A DNA stretch of 64,000 nucleotides from a virus. Within the stretch, counting starts at the first letter, position 1. Every line of letters starts with the position of its first letter. The DNA lies in IMG/VR virus record IMGVR_UViG_3300022744_000022, positions 62,001 through 126,000 of that record; one strand, written 5' to 3'. Shown here piece after piece: positions 7,166-15,442 of this stretch. The translations under genes and the position numbers were made by a program. The notes below the pieces were generated by a model. The model had not been told where the DNA came from. It did not search any database and saw only the letters and a list, made by a program, of their open reading frames with translations.

Positions 7166-9936
7166 TGCCTAAGCGTCTACTTCGTTCCATCATCGAGTTC
7201 GATTCTGAGATCTCCTCGGAGAACCTCGTCCGTAACTTCCAACGTCTGCGGAAGGCCGTGGACGTTGGGCAGCTCGATTGGGGTCGTCCCGAAGACGAGA
7301 AGCTCTACAAGTACGCTCTCGGCTTCTTCATCCAGCACTTCGAGCTGCCGTCGGCTCAGACCTGCCTCGACTACTTTCAGAGCGTCAACAACGTTGAAGT
7401 CATCGAGCGTCTCAAGGATGTTCAGGTCGAGAAGCCGTACGCCCGCACGAACTTCGTGCATCTCTTGCGGACCCTGCAAGAGGATCAGGCCCGCCTAAAG
7501 GCCGTCGCGTTGCTCAAAGAGACGCACGAGATCCTGGTCAAGGGGATTGAAGACAAGAAGTCTGGGGTGGTTCAGAAGGGCGTTGAAGACGCCATCCTGC
7601 ACTTCACCAAGCGTTCGCAAGAGATCAGGGTCAACGACCACAACGTTCAGATCCACGGTGACATCCGGCAGGACGCTGAGCGGATGAAAGAGGAATACGC
7701 GACCGCTGAGAACGACAAGGGTAAGGTCATTGGCGTCCTGTCGGGCATCAACGAGCTGGATGAGTCTTGCAAGGGTGCCAAAAAGGGCGAGCTGTGGATG
7801 CACGCTGCATTTCCGGGCGAACTCAAGTGCGTTGCCGGGGATGCTACCCTTTTCGATCACGCAACCGGCAGGCTACGGACAGTTCGTGAGCTATTCGAGT
7901 CCGGAGATCTGCCTATTGTGACTGCGCTTGACCGTGAAGGTGAAACCCACAAACTTGTGCAGGCCCAGACTTCGCACCTTGTTGAAAACGGGATCAGGGA
8001 TGTTTACGAGTTATCGTTATCGTCTGGTCGATCTCTTGGGGCGAGCAACAACCACAAAGTCTTCACCCCCAAGGGGTGGCAACAATTGGATGCGTTGAGT
8101 GTCGGTGATTGGGTGGCTGTGCCGTCCATCATGCGAGCCGAACCGCCCAGAGCCTTCACAGATAGTGAGGTCAAAGCTGTTGGTTACTTAATTGGGGATG
8201 GTGCAGTAGACTACTACATCACCCTCACGAACTCTTGCCAGGCTGTGCGAGAGGACTTCAAAGGCTGCCTTCGTGACTTTGGGCTGCAAGAAGGTGCGGC
8301 GGACTACATCACCCCTAACTTCACTGAGAACTTCCCGGAAGACAGGGCACCTTTCATCCGAGTTAGTCACAGCTCGGGGTTGGGGAGTGCCGCAGTCCCA
8401 ACCTCAAGCCTACGCACGCTTCTGGAAGAGCTGGGGGTTTGGGGTTGCACGTCTCGCACAAAGCAAGTCCCTCAAGCGTTCTTAGGGCTTCCGGATGATC
8501 AGGTGGCGCTCTTTCTAGGTGCCCTTTGGGCAACCGACGGATCGTGCCACACAGGGGATCATGAGCGTGAGGACCGGGAATCCTTGTGTTCGCGTAATGA
8601 CATTTCTTACGCCTCGGTTAGCCGGGCCTTGTGTCTTGGGGTTCAATCTCTACTTCTGCGCCTTGGCATCCAGTCTACGGTTACAACGGTACAGACAACC
8701 TATCGAGGGGAACCCTACACGTTTTATTGTGTTCGTGTGGTAACCAACCCCTCGAAGCGGGTATTCGTAGAGCGGATCCAGGTCGCGGGTAAGGAAGATC
8801 GGTTTGCCGAACTTCAGCGTAGATTGCCCTCGACAGACAACCGTCCTTTCCCAACTGACTTCATCCCGGAGGGTATGAAGATCCGCTGGGTTGGGGTGAA
8901 CGGGGAACGGTGGCGTTACGCCACTAACACCAAAAACCGCCCGTCGGCGCAAGCAGACACACTACGTCTTTTTGCCACTGATCCGACTGTAGCGAAAGCC
9001 TTGGACGGGGACTTGGCATGGGAACAGGTGGCGTCTGTGCGGCTCCGTGGGCAGGAGATGACCTACGACCTTTCGGTCCCAGGGCACCACTCGTTTGTGG
9101 TGAACGACATCGTGACCCATAACACGATGCTTGCCTCGAACTGGTGCTACAACGCGGTCACTCGGTTCAAGAAGAATGTCGTGTATGTCTCGTTCGAGAT
9201 GCCTCGCGATCAGATTCGCCGCAACATCTACACGATCCACACTTCCAACGCCCGCTTCCTCAACCAAGGGTACCAAGGACTCGACTACCGTAACATTCGT
9301 GACGGTAACCTGACGAAGGCCGAGAAGGAGTTCTACTTCGACGGGGTGATCCCGGACTTCACCACAAACCCCACGTACGGCACGTTCGAGGTCGTGACCC
9401 CGGACCGTGAGTGGACCATGGAGGATGTGCGGTCTGAGCTTGAGCTTCTCCACAAGGAATTCGAGGTTGGGCTCGTGGTGCTCGACCACGGTCAGTGGAT
9501 TGAGGCTAAGAAGACCAAGAAGAACAAGGACTACACGATTGAGTTGAATTCCGTAATCACGGACGCTAAGCGGTTGGCTCTGAACTTTGATCACAACTCG
9601 GGCGTTCCTGTCTTGATGTTGTTCCAGATCAACCGTACGGGCAAAACGGACGCGGACAAGAACGAGGGCGTCTACAAGATGAACGCCTTGACTTACGCGA
9701 ACAACGCGGAGAAGACCGCTGACGTGATCACCACCACGTACCTCAACACTGAGATGCGTGCCGCTGGGATGACCAAGTTCACGAACCTCAAGAATCGAGA
9801 CAACCCGCTCTTTGACCCGTTTTCAGCCAACGTGAACTTTGGGTGGCGTCGTATCTCTAGCGGCAAGCGCATGGAGCCCCAGGGTTTTTCGGTGGACCAC
9901 CATTCCTCGTATCTGGGCGCTACGGAACAGGTCTAA
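7165..9936 (+). CDS. dnaB: DnaB-like replicative helicase with in-frame intein
   Basis: 923 codons; after protein splicing the helicase would be about 491 residues. Residues 1-221 hold the N-terminal helical domain and the start of the RecA fold. The intein is 222-653. The C-extein continues TMLASNW, then VVYVSFEM (near 672, motif 1a-like), LVVLDHGQW (near 770, Walker B) and LFQINRTGK (near 820, the glutamine-sensor QxNR motif). The joined P-loop reads FPGELKT, with Leu where the second Gly of GxGKT is expected. It unwinds DNA at the fork and should work with the adjacent primase. It overlaps the upstream stop and the downstream start. Confidence 0.88.
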   Translation: MPKRLLRSIIEFDSEISSENLVRNFQRLRKAVDVGQLDWGRPEDEKLYKYALGFFIQHFELPSAQTCLDYFQSVNNVEVIERLKDVQVEKPYARTNFVHLLRTLQEDQARLKAVALLKETHEILVKGIEDKKSGVVQKGVEDAILHFTKRSQEIRVNDHNVQIHGDIRQDAERMKEEYATAENDKGKVIGVLSGINELDESCKGAKKGELWMHAAFPGELKCVAGDATLFDHATGRLRTVRELFESGDLPIVTALDREGETHKLVQAQTSHLVENGIRDVYELSLSSGRSLGASNNHKVFTPKGWQQLDALSVGDWVAVPSIMRAEPPRAFTDSEVKAVGYLIGDGAVDYYITLTNSCQAVREDFKGCLRDFGLQEGAADYITPNFTENFPEDRAPFIRVSHSSGLGSAAVPTSSLRTLLEELGVWGCTSRTKQVPQAFLGLPDDQVALFLGALWATDGSCHTGDHEREDRESLCSRNDISYASVSRALCLGVQSLLLRLGIQSTVTTVQTTYRGEPYTFYCVRVVTNPSKRVFVERIQVAGKEDRFAELQRRLPSTDNRPFPTDFIPEGMKIRWVGVNGERWRYATNTKNRPSAQADTLRLFATDPTVAKALDGDLAWEQVASVRLRGQEMTYDLSVPGHHSFVVNDIVTHNTMLASNWCYNAVTRFKKNVVYVSFEMPRDQIRRNIYTIHTSNARFLNQGYQGLDYRNIRDGNLTKAEKEFYFDGVIPDFTTNPTYGTFEVVTPDREWTMEDVRSELELLHKEFEVGLVVLDHGQWIEAKKTKKNKDYTIELNSVITDAKRLALNFDHNSGVPVLMLFQINRTGKTDADKNEGVYKMNALTYANNAEKTADVITTTYLNTEMRAAGMTKFTNLKNRDNPLFDPFSANVNFGWRRISSGKRMEPQGFSVDHHSSYLGATEQV
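7828..9123 (+). mobile_element. LAGLIDADG-type intein inside the helicase gene
   Basis: 432 residues, from Cys222 (start of block A, CVAGDATLFD) to Asn653 (block F/G, HHSFVVNDIVTHN), followed by Thr as the +1 extein nucleophile. Block B is visible as NNHKVFTPKGW. Two dodecapeptide-like motifs, GYLIGDG and FLGALWATDGS, mark a homing endonuclease domain. Codon use is visibly AT-richer than in the flanking extein DNA, consistent with later acquisition. Insertion lies between the Lys and Thr of the helicase P-loop, a common intein site because it is highly conserved. Confidence 0.92.
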
Positions 9937-10580
9937 TGGCTCGGGACTATGAGCGTGAAGCGTATGCCGATCACGAGCGTGGTCTAGCGATCCAGGCATG
10001 GTTCAAGGCTCGTGTTGCCAACATCCACAAGCACGTCTCGGCAGCCGACGTGCTGTCCCGTAACGGGGTGTCGCTTCGTAAGAGCGGTGGGCAGGAGGAA
10101 CAGATCTCGTGTCCTTTCCACGGGGCTGACAAGAGGCCCTCGGCCCGCTACTTCCCAGAGCACGGGGACAGTCTCTCGCACGTTTGGTGCTTCGTGTGCC
10201 ACAAGCGGTGGGACGCTGTTGGGCTATGGAAGCAGTTCACGGGCGAGACCAAGTTCTCAACCCTGCTCTTCAACCTAGAGAAGGCGTTTGGGATCACGGC
10301 CCCCGAGTACAACATCGCTCCAAGTCCTGAGGATGAGTACGACCCGCTCAAAGAGGAAGTCGAGAAGTTGTTGGAGGCCTGCGAGAACCGGCTGCGTGAG
10401 TACAAGGATTCCTTTGACATGACCGCCCACTTGAAGGTCGGGTCCATCTTGGACCAGATCAGGTTCGGACTGGATCGGGGCGCAGTTACACTGCCGGAGG
10501 GTCGGGATCGGTTGCAGCAAGTTTTAGCGAAGATTGGTCAAAAAGTACGTGCCGCGAAGACTTCGACTCCCGAGCGTTGA
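9936..10580 (+). CDS. CHC2 zinc-finger primase-like protein
   Basis: 214 residues, start overlapping the helicase stop (TAATG). Residues about 38-95 form a DnaG-type zinc domain: DVLSRNGVSLRK, CPFH, PSARYF and CFVC give the C-H-C-C ligands. The TOPRIM catalytic core is absent; instead the C-terminus is helical (residues 125-214). It may bind template DNA for a separate catalytic subunit or the host primase. Its place between helicase and polymerase supports a priming role. Confidence 0.8.
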   Translation: MARDYEREAYADHERGLAIQAWFKARVANIHKHVSAADVLSRNGVSLRKSGGQEEQISCPFHGADKRPSARYFPEHGDSLSHVWCFVCHKRWDAVGLWKQFTGETKFSTLLFNLEKAFGITAPEYNIAPSPEDEYDPLKEEVEKLLEACENRLREYKDSFDMTAHLKVGSILDQIRFGLDRGAVTLPEGRDRLQQVLAKIGQKVRAAKTSTPER

Positions 10581-10581
10581 G

Positions 10582-10977
10582 ATGGGTTTTCTGGAGCTGT
10601 ACCTCATTTACGATGAGGGCGGCGTCTGGGAGATGGAGTGGCGCGAGCTTCAAGGGGTGCTGGAGCTTCCGGTGGTGAGCAAGGAGAACATGGACCATGC
10701 ACTGCATGGTTGGACCCGACCCCTGGTAGACGCTTTGGGGCCGCCCCCCAAGGGCATGTTGTTGAAGCTTCCGAAGACTGCCCGGCGATGTGCGCACGAA
10801 GCGACCTGCCCGTTCTACGACAAACGGCGGTGCGAGATTTTCCACGCGAAACTTCCGTGGTGTTTTGAGGCGGCCGGTCTGGCGGCTCCGAAACTTGTGG
10901 CCGAAGTGATCAAGCTGTGGCGGCAAGAGGTGTACGTGATGCTCGTAAGGGAGCCGCCGGATGCCTCAAGTGGATGA
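10582..10977 (+). CDS. Cysteine-rich small protein, unknown
   Basis: 131 residues from the ATG just after the primase stop; a longer form from TTG 10534 is less likely. C70, C76, C84 and C94 form a cluster (in RRCAHEATCPFYDKRRC) that could bind zinc or an Fe-S cluster. Lies in the replication operon and overlaps the polymerase start by 17 bases. Confidence 0.65.
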   Translation: MGFLELYLIYDEGGVWEMEWRELQGVLELPVVSKENMDHALHGWTRPLVDALGPPPKGMLLKLPKTARRCAHEATCPFYDKRRCEIFHAKLPWCFEAAGLAAPKLVAEVIKLWRQEVYVMLVREPPDASSG

Positions 10978-13975
10978 CGATGATGATCTCAGCGCCTTCT
11001 TGGCTTTGGCCATGTCGGACATGCCTGCGCCTAAAGCTGAGACGCCACCCCAAGCGGCCCCCGCTGCACCGGCGGTGGAGGCCTCTCTTGATGAGTTTCT
11101 GACAACCGCAGCGGTCCCTGAGTCCCCCGCAGCGGTTGAAGCGTCGATCGAAGAATTCCTATCCTCTAGAGAACCGGATTCAGAGCCTGAGGCCGTTGAG
11201 GCTGCCCCTACGGCAGAGCCCGAAGGGGATGATGCTCTATCGTTTCTAGCGAACTCTGGGCTCAAACGAGTCCGTGACGTTCCGGACATCATCAAGCCGT
11301 GGATGAAGCACCACACCTTCACTCAGGTGAAGACGCTTGCTGAGGTCAACCAGATCGTTGACGAGTGCATCAAGCGAGGCTTCTGCTCTCTCGATCTAGA
11401 GACGCAGGGTCTAGATAACCGCATCTACTACGACGCTGCTGGGAACCCGCAGACGGTCCACAAGATCGTAGGCTTCTGCATTTCCTACGACGGTATCGAG
11501 GGTTTCTACATCCCGGTCCGGCATCGACCCACAGATGGGGGTCCAGATCTCAACGTCACGCCCGTAGCAAGCGTGGAGCAGGCCATCTCTCGGCTTTGCC
11601 ATGCTGCGATCCCGGTCGGTACCCCCGAGGCTATCGAGAAGGACTTGCTCTCGTACGAGGCTCCGCGTCCACAGGTCGTCATTGCCATGTGGAACGCGCA
11701 GTTCGACCAAGAGTTTCTGTACCCCATCACGGGGATTGACTGGTGGCACCCCAGTTCCTTCGAGGACGGGATGTTGGCCGCTTTCACCAAATGGGCTGGC
11801 GACAAGGCACTCAGCCTCAAGAAGAAGGCGGTACAGCTTCTCAAGGATCCCGACGGCAACCCGTACGAGATGATCGAACTCAAGGAGCTGTTCGATAAGG
11901 GCCGGAAGATCCAGTTCGACACCTTGGCCCCTGATGAGCCCGGTGTGCTTCGTTACGCGGGTTCCGACGCTATCTGCACCTACAAGCTCTGCCAGATCCC
12001 GGATTTGGTACCGCTGTGTTTGGAGAAATACGGGTTCACGTACCGACTTGAGAAGCAGACGACTTGCGCTCTGCGGGTGATGGAGCGTAATCGGGTCTAC
12101 ATCACGCGGGACAGGGTTCGTGAAACGCTGCGTGAGCAAGAGGCTTTGCGTGATGACTTGCTCCAGAAGATCCGTGCGTTCGCTTGGGAGCAGAAGCAGG
12201 TTCGTCTAGATCCGAACTCCCCCAAGCAACTCGGGGAGTTTCTGTTCGGAACGGGCGCTCAGGGCATGGGGATCACTCCCGCTCCTGACAAGAACGAGGC
12301 ATCGGGGCAATACAAGACCGACGGTGACACGCTAGAGGAGCTGGCCAAGGCACCCAACGCTCCGACGATTCTCAAAGAGATCGTCACCTACCGCGAGCTG
12401 GAGAAGTACATCGGTACCTATCTGCTCAACCTTGCGAACAACCCAGACGAGAACTCTGAGTTGCGGTTCTGCTTCAAGCAGACCGGCGCGGCGTCGGGAC
12501 GTTTGTCAGCCCCCTCGGGGGATCCCGAGCAAGGGCAGTCGGGTGTTCCGGTCCACGGTATCCCGGGTGGCTCAGAAGTTCGGCGCAACTTCGAGGCCCG
12601 TAAAGGGTACACGATGGCCAAGTGTGACTACGCAGGCGAGGAGCTGCGTATCGCAACCAACATCACGAACGAGCCTGTTTGGATCAAGGAGTTCACGTAC
12701 GGCACTGGTGACCTGCACACCATCACGGCCCAGGCGTTCTTCAGCAAACAAGAGGTCACCAAGGAAGAACGTAACGCGGGTAAGATCGCTAACTTCTCGC
12801 TGCTCTACGGTGGCGGTCCCAAGGCTATCGTTCGTGCCACGGGCTGCGATGACATGGAGGCCCGTCGTCGTAAGCAGGCGTTCGACAAGTCGGTCCCGGT
12901 CTTTGCGAAGTGGATCAAGACCCAGCATGAGGCGGTCAAGAGGGATTTGGGGGTTTGGACGGCCTTCGGTCGTTGGCTCTCGATTCCAGATGCCCGGCAC
13001 ATGGATCAGGCGATTCGGGCAGCCTGCGAGCGGCACGCGGTCAACTACCAGATTCAGGGTGCTGGCGCTGACATCATGAAGATCTCGATGGTCACGCTGC
13101 ACAAGGCGTTCCATCGTAAGGGTTGGCTCCGGAACGGCGGCGACGATTCGATCCGAATGCTCTTGACCGTACACGACGAAATCGTCTTCGAGATCAAGCA
13201 CGAGCGGGTAGCTGAAGCGATCCCCTTGATTGTCGAGATCATGGAAGCCCCGTGGAGGCGTCCCAAGAAGCCGGAGTGGAAGGTGCCTCTCGTGGTGGAG
13301 CCTCTTGTGGGGTTCAACTGGGCCAGCGGGTACATGGTGGAGCGGGCCAAGCCTGGCCACAAGCTCAGCAATACCGAAGTCTTGATTAACGGTTTCGTGT
13401 ACCACACGACACGCAAGCCTAAGATTAAGAATGACGTGATTGTTGAGTCCCTTGACACCCAAGAGGTCGTGGAGGGTAAGAAGTTCCGGGTCGTGGATCC
13501 CCCGTGGTTGATGGGTCGTGTTCCTGGGGTTGAGGACCCCAACGAAACCACGCCTTCGGCGGCACCTGATCCGGCTCCGACCGCTTCTCCGGCAGCAGTG
13601 GAAATGCCCCCCGCCGACGGGGATCAGGCGGAGTTGGATCAGATGTTGGAGGGTCTTACGGAGTCGGGGCCGCTTGCAGCTCCAGCCCCTTCGGCACCTT
13701 CCCCAGCCCTTTCGGCACCCCCACCGGCGTCGGCTTCTCCAACGACTACCTCGCAATCTGAGGTGCTCAAGATTGCGATCAATCAGCTCAACGAGCAGAC
13801 CGCCGAACAGGTCTGCGACTTCCTTCTGAGCAGTGGCGACAACGACGCCGGGGTGGTGCTTCACCTCACGGATATTGTTGGGGAAACGTTGATCTCCCCT
13901 GACCGTGGCTGGATGGTCCTTAAGGATACGTTCATAGCCAAGCTACGTAAACACAACCTGTTGTGTGCCGAATGA
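10961..13975 (+). CDS. polA: Family A DNA polymerase with proofreading domain and extra termini
   Basis: 1004 residues. Residues 1-90 are acidic and Ala/Pro-rich. The 3'-5' exonuclease shows DLET (D145), NAQFDQEF and YAGSDAICTY. The polymerase shows motif A DYAGEELR (D556), motif B around K608 (RNAGKIANF...YGGG) and motif C VHDE (737-740), so all catalytic carboxylates are present. No 5'-3' exonuclease domain is seen. After the polymerase core come about 170 further residues: a small beta-rich part, a long Ala/Pro linker and a final folded unit of about 70 residues. This is the phage replicase; the tail may tether a partner. Confidence 0.93.
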   Translation: MPQVDDDDDLSAFLALAMSDMPAPKAETPPQAAPAAPAVEASLDEFLTTAAVPESPAAVEASIEEFLSSREPDSEPEAVEAAPTAEPEGDDALSFLANSGLKRVRDVPDIIKPWMKHHTFTQVKTLAEVNQIVDECIKRGFCSLDLETQGLDNRIYYDAAGNPQTVHKIVGFCISYDGIEGFYIPVRHRPTDGGPDLNVTPVASVEQAISRLCHAAIPVGTPEAIEKDLLSYEAPRPQVVIAMWNAQFDQEFLYPITGIDWWHPSSFEDGMLAAFTKWAGDKALSLKKKAVQLLKDPDGNPYEMIELKELFDKGRKIQFDTLAPDEPGVLRYAGSDAICTYKLCQIPDLVPLCLEKYGFTYRLEKQTTCALRVMERNRVYITRDRVRETLREQEALRDDLLQKIRAFAWEQKQVRLDPNSPKQLGEFLFGTGAQGMGITPAPDKNEASGQYKTDGDTLEELAKAPNAPTILKEIVTYRELEKYIGTYLLNLANNPDENSELRFCFKQTGAASGRLSAPSGDPEQGQSGVPVHGIPGGSEVRRNFEARKGYTMAKCDYAGEELRIATNITNEPVWIKEFTYGTGDLHTITAQAFFSKQEVTKEERNAGKIANFSLLYGGGPKAIVRATGCDDMEARRRKQAFDKSVPVFAKWIKTQHEAVKRDLGVWTAFGRWLSIPDARHMDQAIRAACERHAVNYQIQGAGADIMKISMVTLHKAFHRKGWLRNGGDDSIRMLLTVHDEIVFEIKHERVAEAIPLIVEIMEAPWRRPKKPEWKVPLVVEPLVGFNWASGYMVERAKPGHKLSNTEVLINGFVYHTTRKPKIKNDVIVESLDTQEVVEGKKFRVVDPPWLMGRVPGVEDPNETTPSAAPDPAPTASPAAVEMPPADGDQAELDQMLEGLTESGPLAAPAPSAPSPALSAPPPASASPTTTSQSEVLKIAINQLNEQTAEQVCDFLLSSGDNDAGVVLHLTDIVGETLISPDRGWMVLKDTFIAKLRKHNLLCAE

Positions 13976-14604
13976 CCCAACGACACGATCTATACGGCGA
14001 ATGCAACACGGTGGGGGCCCCTAACGAGGTCTTTGCCGAGCAGTGCTGCAAACACTGCATCAACCCGGAATGCACCCGCAGCGCTTTTGGTAAGACCAAG
14101 TTCGACCAGAGGGTGAACACTTGGTACGACCGCTTGTTCGCGCATGTTCCGCGTATGGATCGGGGGGATCCGAGGTTCGAGGGCATTGCGGCTCAGCGGT
14201 TCATGCTGATCAATCCGGCGTTGACCGTCAATTCCCAAGCGTCCTGGGTGGATCCTCGTGACTTGTCGGATCAGGTTGCGGTGCCTAACCGGGCTCCAGA
14301 CCCGCCAGAACCCGTTCCTGAGCCGCCGCAAGTTCAGGAAGCCCCACAGGCTCCGGTTGCCGAAAGTCCGCCCGTAGAGGCCCCACAAGCGCCTTCCCTG
14401 CCTGTTGTTCCACCCCAGCAGTCTACGGGGCGTTTATCCCCGAATCTGGTGACCGCCAACACGGCCGTGCAACAGGGGCGAATGCTTCAACCGCCTCCGG
14501 GGGCCCCAAAACCGAGCAATTCCTGGGATGCCCCTGTCCCCACGACCGATACCGCTGGGGTCAAGGTTGTGAAATCGGGGGCTCGTGTAAAACTGGGCGG
14601 CTAA
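13972..14604 (+). CDS. Cys-rich N-terminus, Pro-rich tail; unknown
   Basis: 210 residues, ATGA overlap with the polymerase stop. C11, C25, C26, C29 and C34 make a compact likely zinc-binding head; residues 90-165 are Pro/Ala/Glu-rich and probably disordered. A DNA- or protein-binding accessory of the polymerase is possible from position, but no family is recognised. Confidence 0.6.
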   Translation: MTQRHDLYGECNTVGAPNEVFAEQCCKHCINPECTRSAFGKTKFDQRVNTWYDRLFAHVPRMDRGDPRFEGIAAQRFMLINPALTVNSQASWVDPRDLSDQVAVPNRAPDPPEPVPEPPQVQEAPQAPVAESPPVEAPQAPSLPVVPPQQSTGRLSPNLVTANTAVQQGRMLQPPPGAPKPSNSWDAPVPTTDTAGVKVVKSGARVKLGG

Positions 14605-14606
14605 AC

Positions 14607-14614
14607 GGTGTAGC
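14607..14614 (+). promoter_or_regulatory. GGTGTAG element before the DUF2997 gene
   Basis: GGTGTAGC lies between the two genes, but here 18 bases and a good Shine-Dalgarno site (AGGAGG) separate it from the ATG at 14633. If it is a promoter, this transcript has a normal short leader. Confidence 0.4.
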
Positions 14615-14632
14615 TAGAGGCCAGGAGGACAC

Positions 14633-14806
14633 ATGAAGGGTAAGACAACTATCAAGCCGGATGGCACGGTCGTCACTGAAGTTCTGGAGCGTGAGGGCCA
14701 GGACTGCAAAGAGGTCATGAAGTTGACCGAGCGGATCGGCCAGCAGATTGGCGAGGAGATCACGGGGCCCGATTGCGATACCAACAACGAAACCACCATC
14801 GGCTAA
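14633..14806 (+). CDS. DUF2997-like small protein
   Basis: 57 residues behind AGGAGG. The pattern of a PDG turn (IKPDGTVVTEVL) followed by a cysteine and a helix (GQDCKEVMKLTERIG) fits the DUF2997 family. In cyanobacteria and other bacteria that family sits beside DUF1257 and Ycf46-like AAA+ genes, exactly as here. Molecular function is unknown. Confidence 0.7.
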   Translation: MKGKTTIKPDGTVVTEVLEREGQDCKEVMKLTERIGQQIGEEITGPDCDTNNETTIG

Positions 14807-14830
14807 GTCCGAGAAAGAAGAAAGCACGCC

Positions 14831-15160
14831 ATGTCACGACGCATTTCTACGAAGACTTCGATCACGGACAAAGAGCTGGCTCTGCAAGCGTTGAAGCAGG
14901 CGGGCATTCAGTATCAGGATCAAGGCAACTCCATCCGTTTCACGTCAGGTGAGATGGCCAACGCCACCTTGGACTTGACCACGGGCACCATTTCCGGCGA
15001 TTCCGACTTCGGTCACACGAAGGAACGCTTGGTGGGGTTGCTTCGCCAACACTACTCCGAGGCTCAGATCAAGCGTGAGTACGCAAAGCTGGGCACGGTC
15101 ATCGATGAGCGTCTGACCGACAAGCAGGGCAACGTTGTGCTCATGTGGCACATGGCCTGA
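14831..15160 (+). CDS. DUF1257 (Ycf35-like) protein
   Basis: 109 residues. Begins MSRRISTKTSITDKELALQAL and has the two-repeat ferredoxin-like pattern of DUF1257 proteins (chloroplast Ycf35 relatives). Preceded by a purine-rich stretch (GAAAGAAGAAAG). Together with the DUF2997 gene upstream and the Ycf46-type AAA+ gene downstream it forms a recognisable module of unknown biochemistry. Confidence 0.75.
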   Translation: MSRRISTKTSITDKELALQALKQAGIQYQDQGNSIRFTSGEMANATLDLTTGTISGDSDFGHTKERLVGLLRQHYSEAQIKREYAKLGTVIDERLTDKQGNVVLMWHMA

Positions 15161-15162
15161 GT

Positions 15163-15432
15163 GTGACTCGCGACGAGATAGCAGATTTGCTTTCGACTGA
15201 GAACCCATCGGCGCTTTTGGCCGATGGGTTTGAAGACGCCTTTTTAGGTGTGGCACGTCGTTGCGGTCAACCAGCACTTGCCGTGTACGACTACCGTTTG
15301 GGCGTCAAGGTGTTGATGCAACGTGACGCCATGTCCTACGAGGACGCCGTGGAGTGGATGGCGTTCAACGTCTTGGGCGCGTGGGTTGGGGAACACACTC
15401 CAATGTGGCTTGTGACACCTGAGACGGTGTAG
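15163..15432 (+). CDS. Small conserved phage protein, unknown
   Basis: 89 residues from GTG 15163, two bases after the DUF1257 stop. The core YDYRLGVKVLMQRDAMSY leading to VGEHTPMWL resembles a small protein I know from many phage and bacterial contigs; no function is assigned. It sits within the AAA+ module. Confidence 0.7.
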   Translation: MTRDEIADLLSTENPSALLADGFEDAFLGVARRCGQPALAVYDYRLGVKVLMQRDAMSYEDAVEWMAFNVLGAWVGEHTPMWLVTPETV

Positions 15433-15433
15433 T
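15426..15433 (+). promoter_or_regulatory. GGTGTAG element before the AAA+ gene
   Basis: CGGTGTAGT overlaps the stop codon of the upstream gene, with the hexamer TGTAGT 9 bases before ATG 15443. The TG of the extended -10 is missing, so this is a weaker copy. Confidence 0.35.
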
Positions 15434-15442
15434 GGATCTACG

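Noticed and set aside
12572-13864. A 430-codon reverse frame opposite the polymerase gene
   Set aside because: Mirror-frame artefact; Arg/His/Leu-rich without any motif, and the polymerase is certain.
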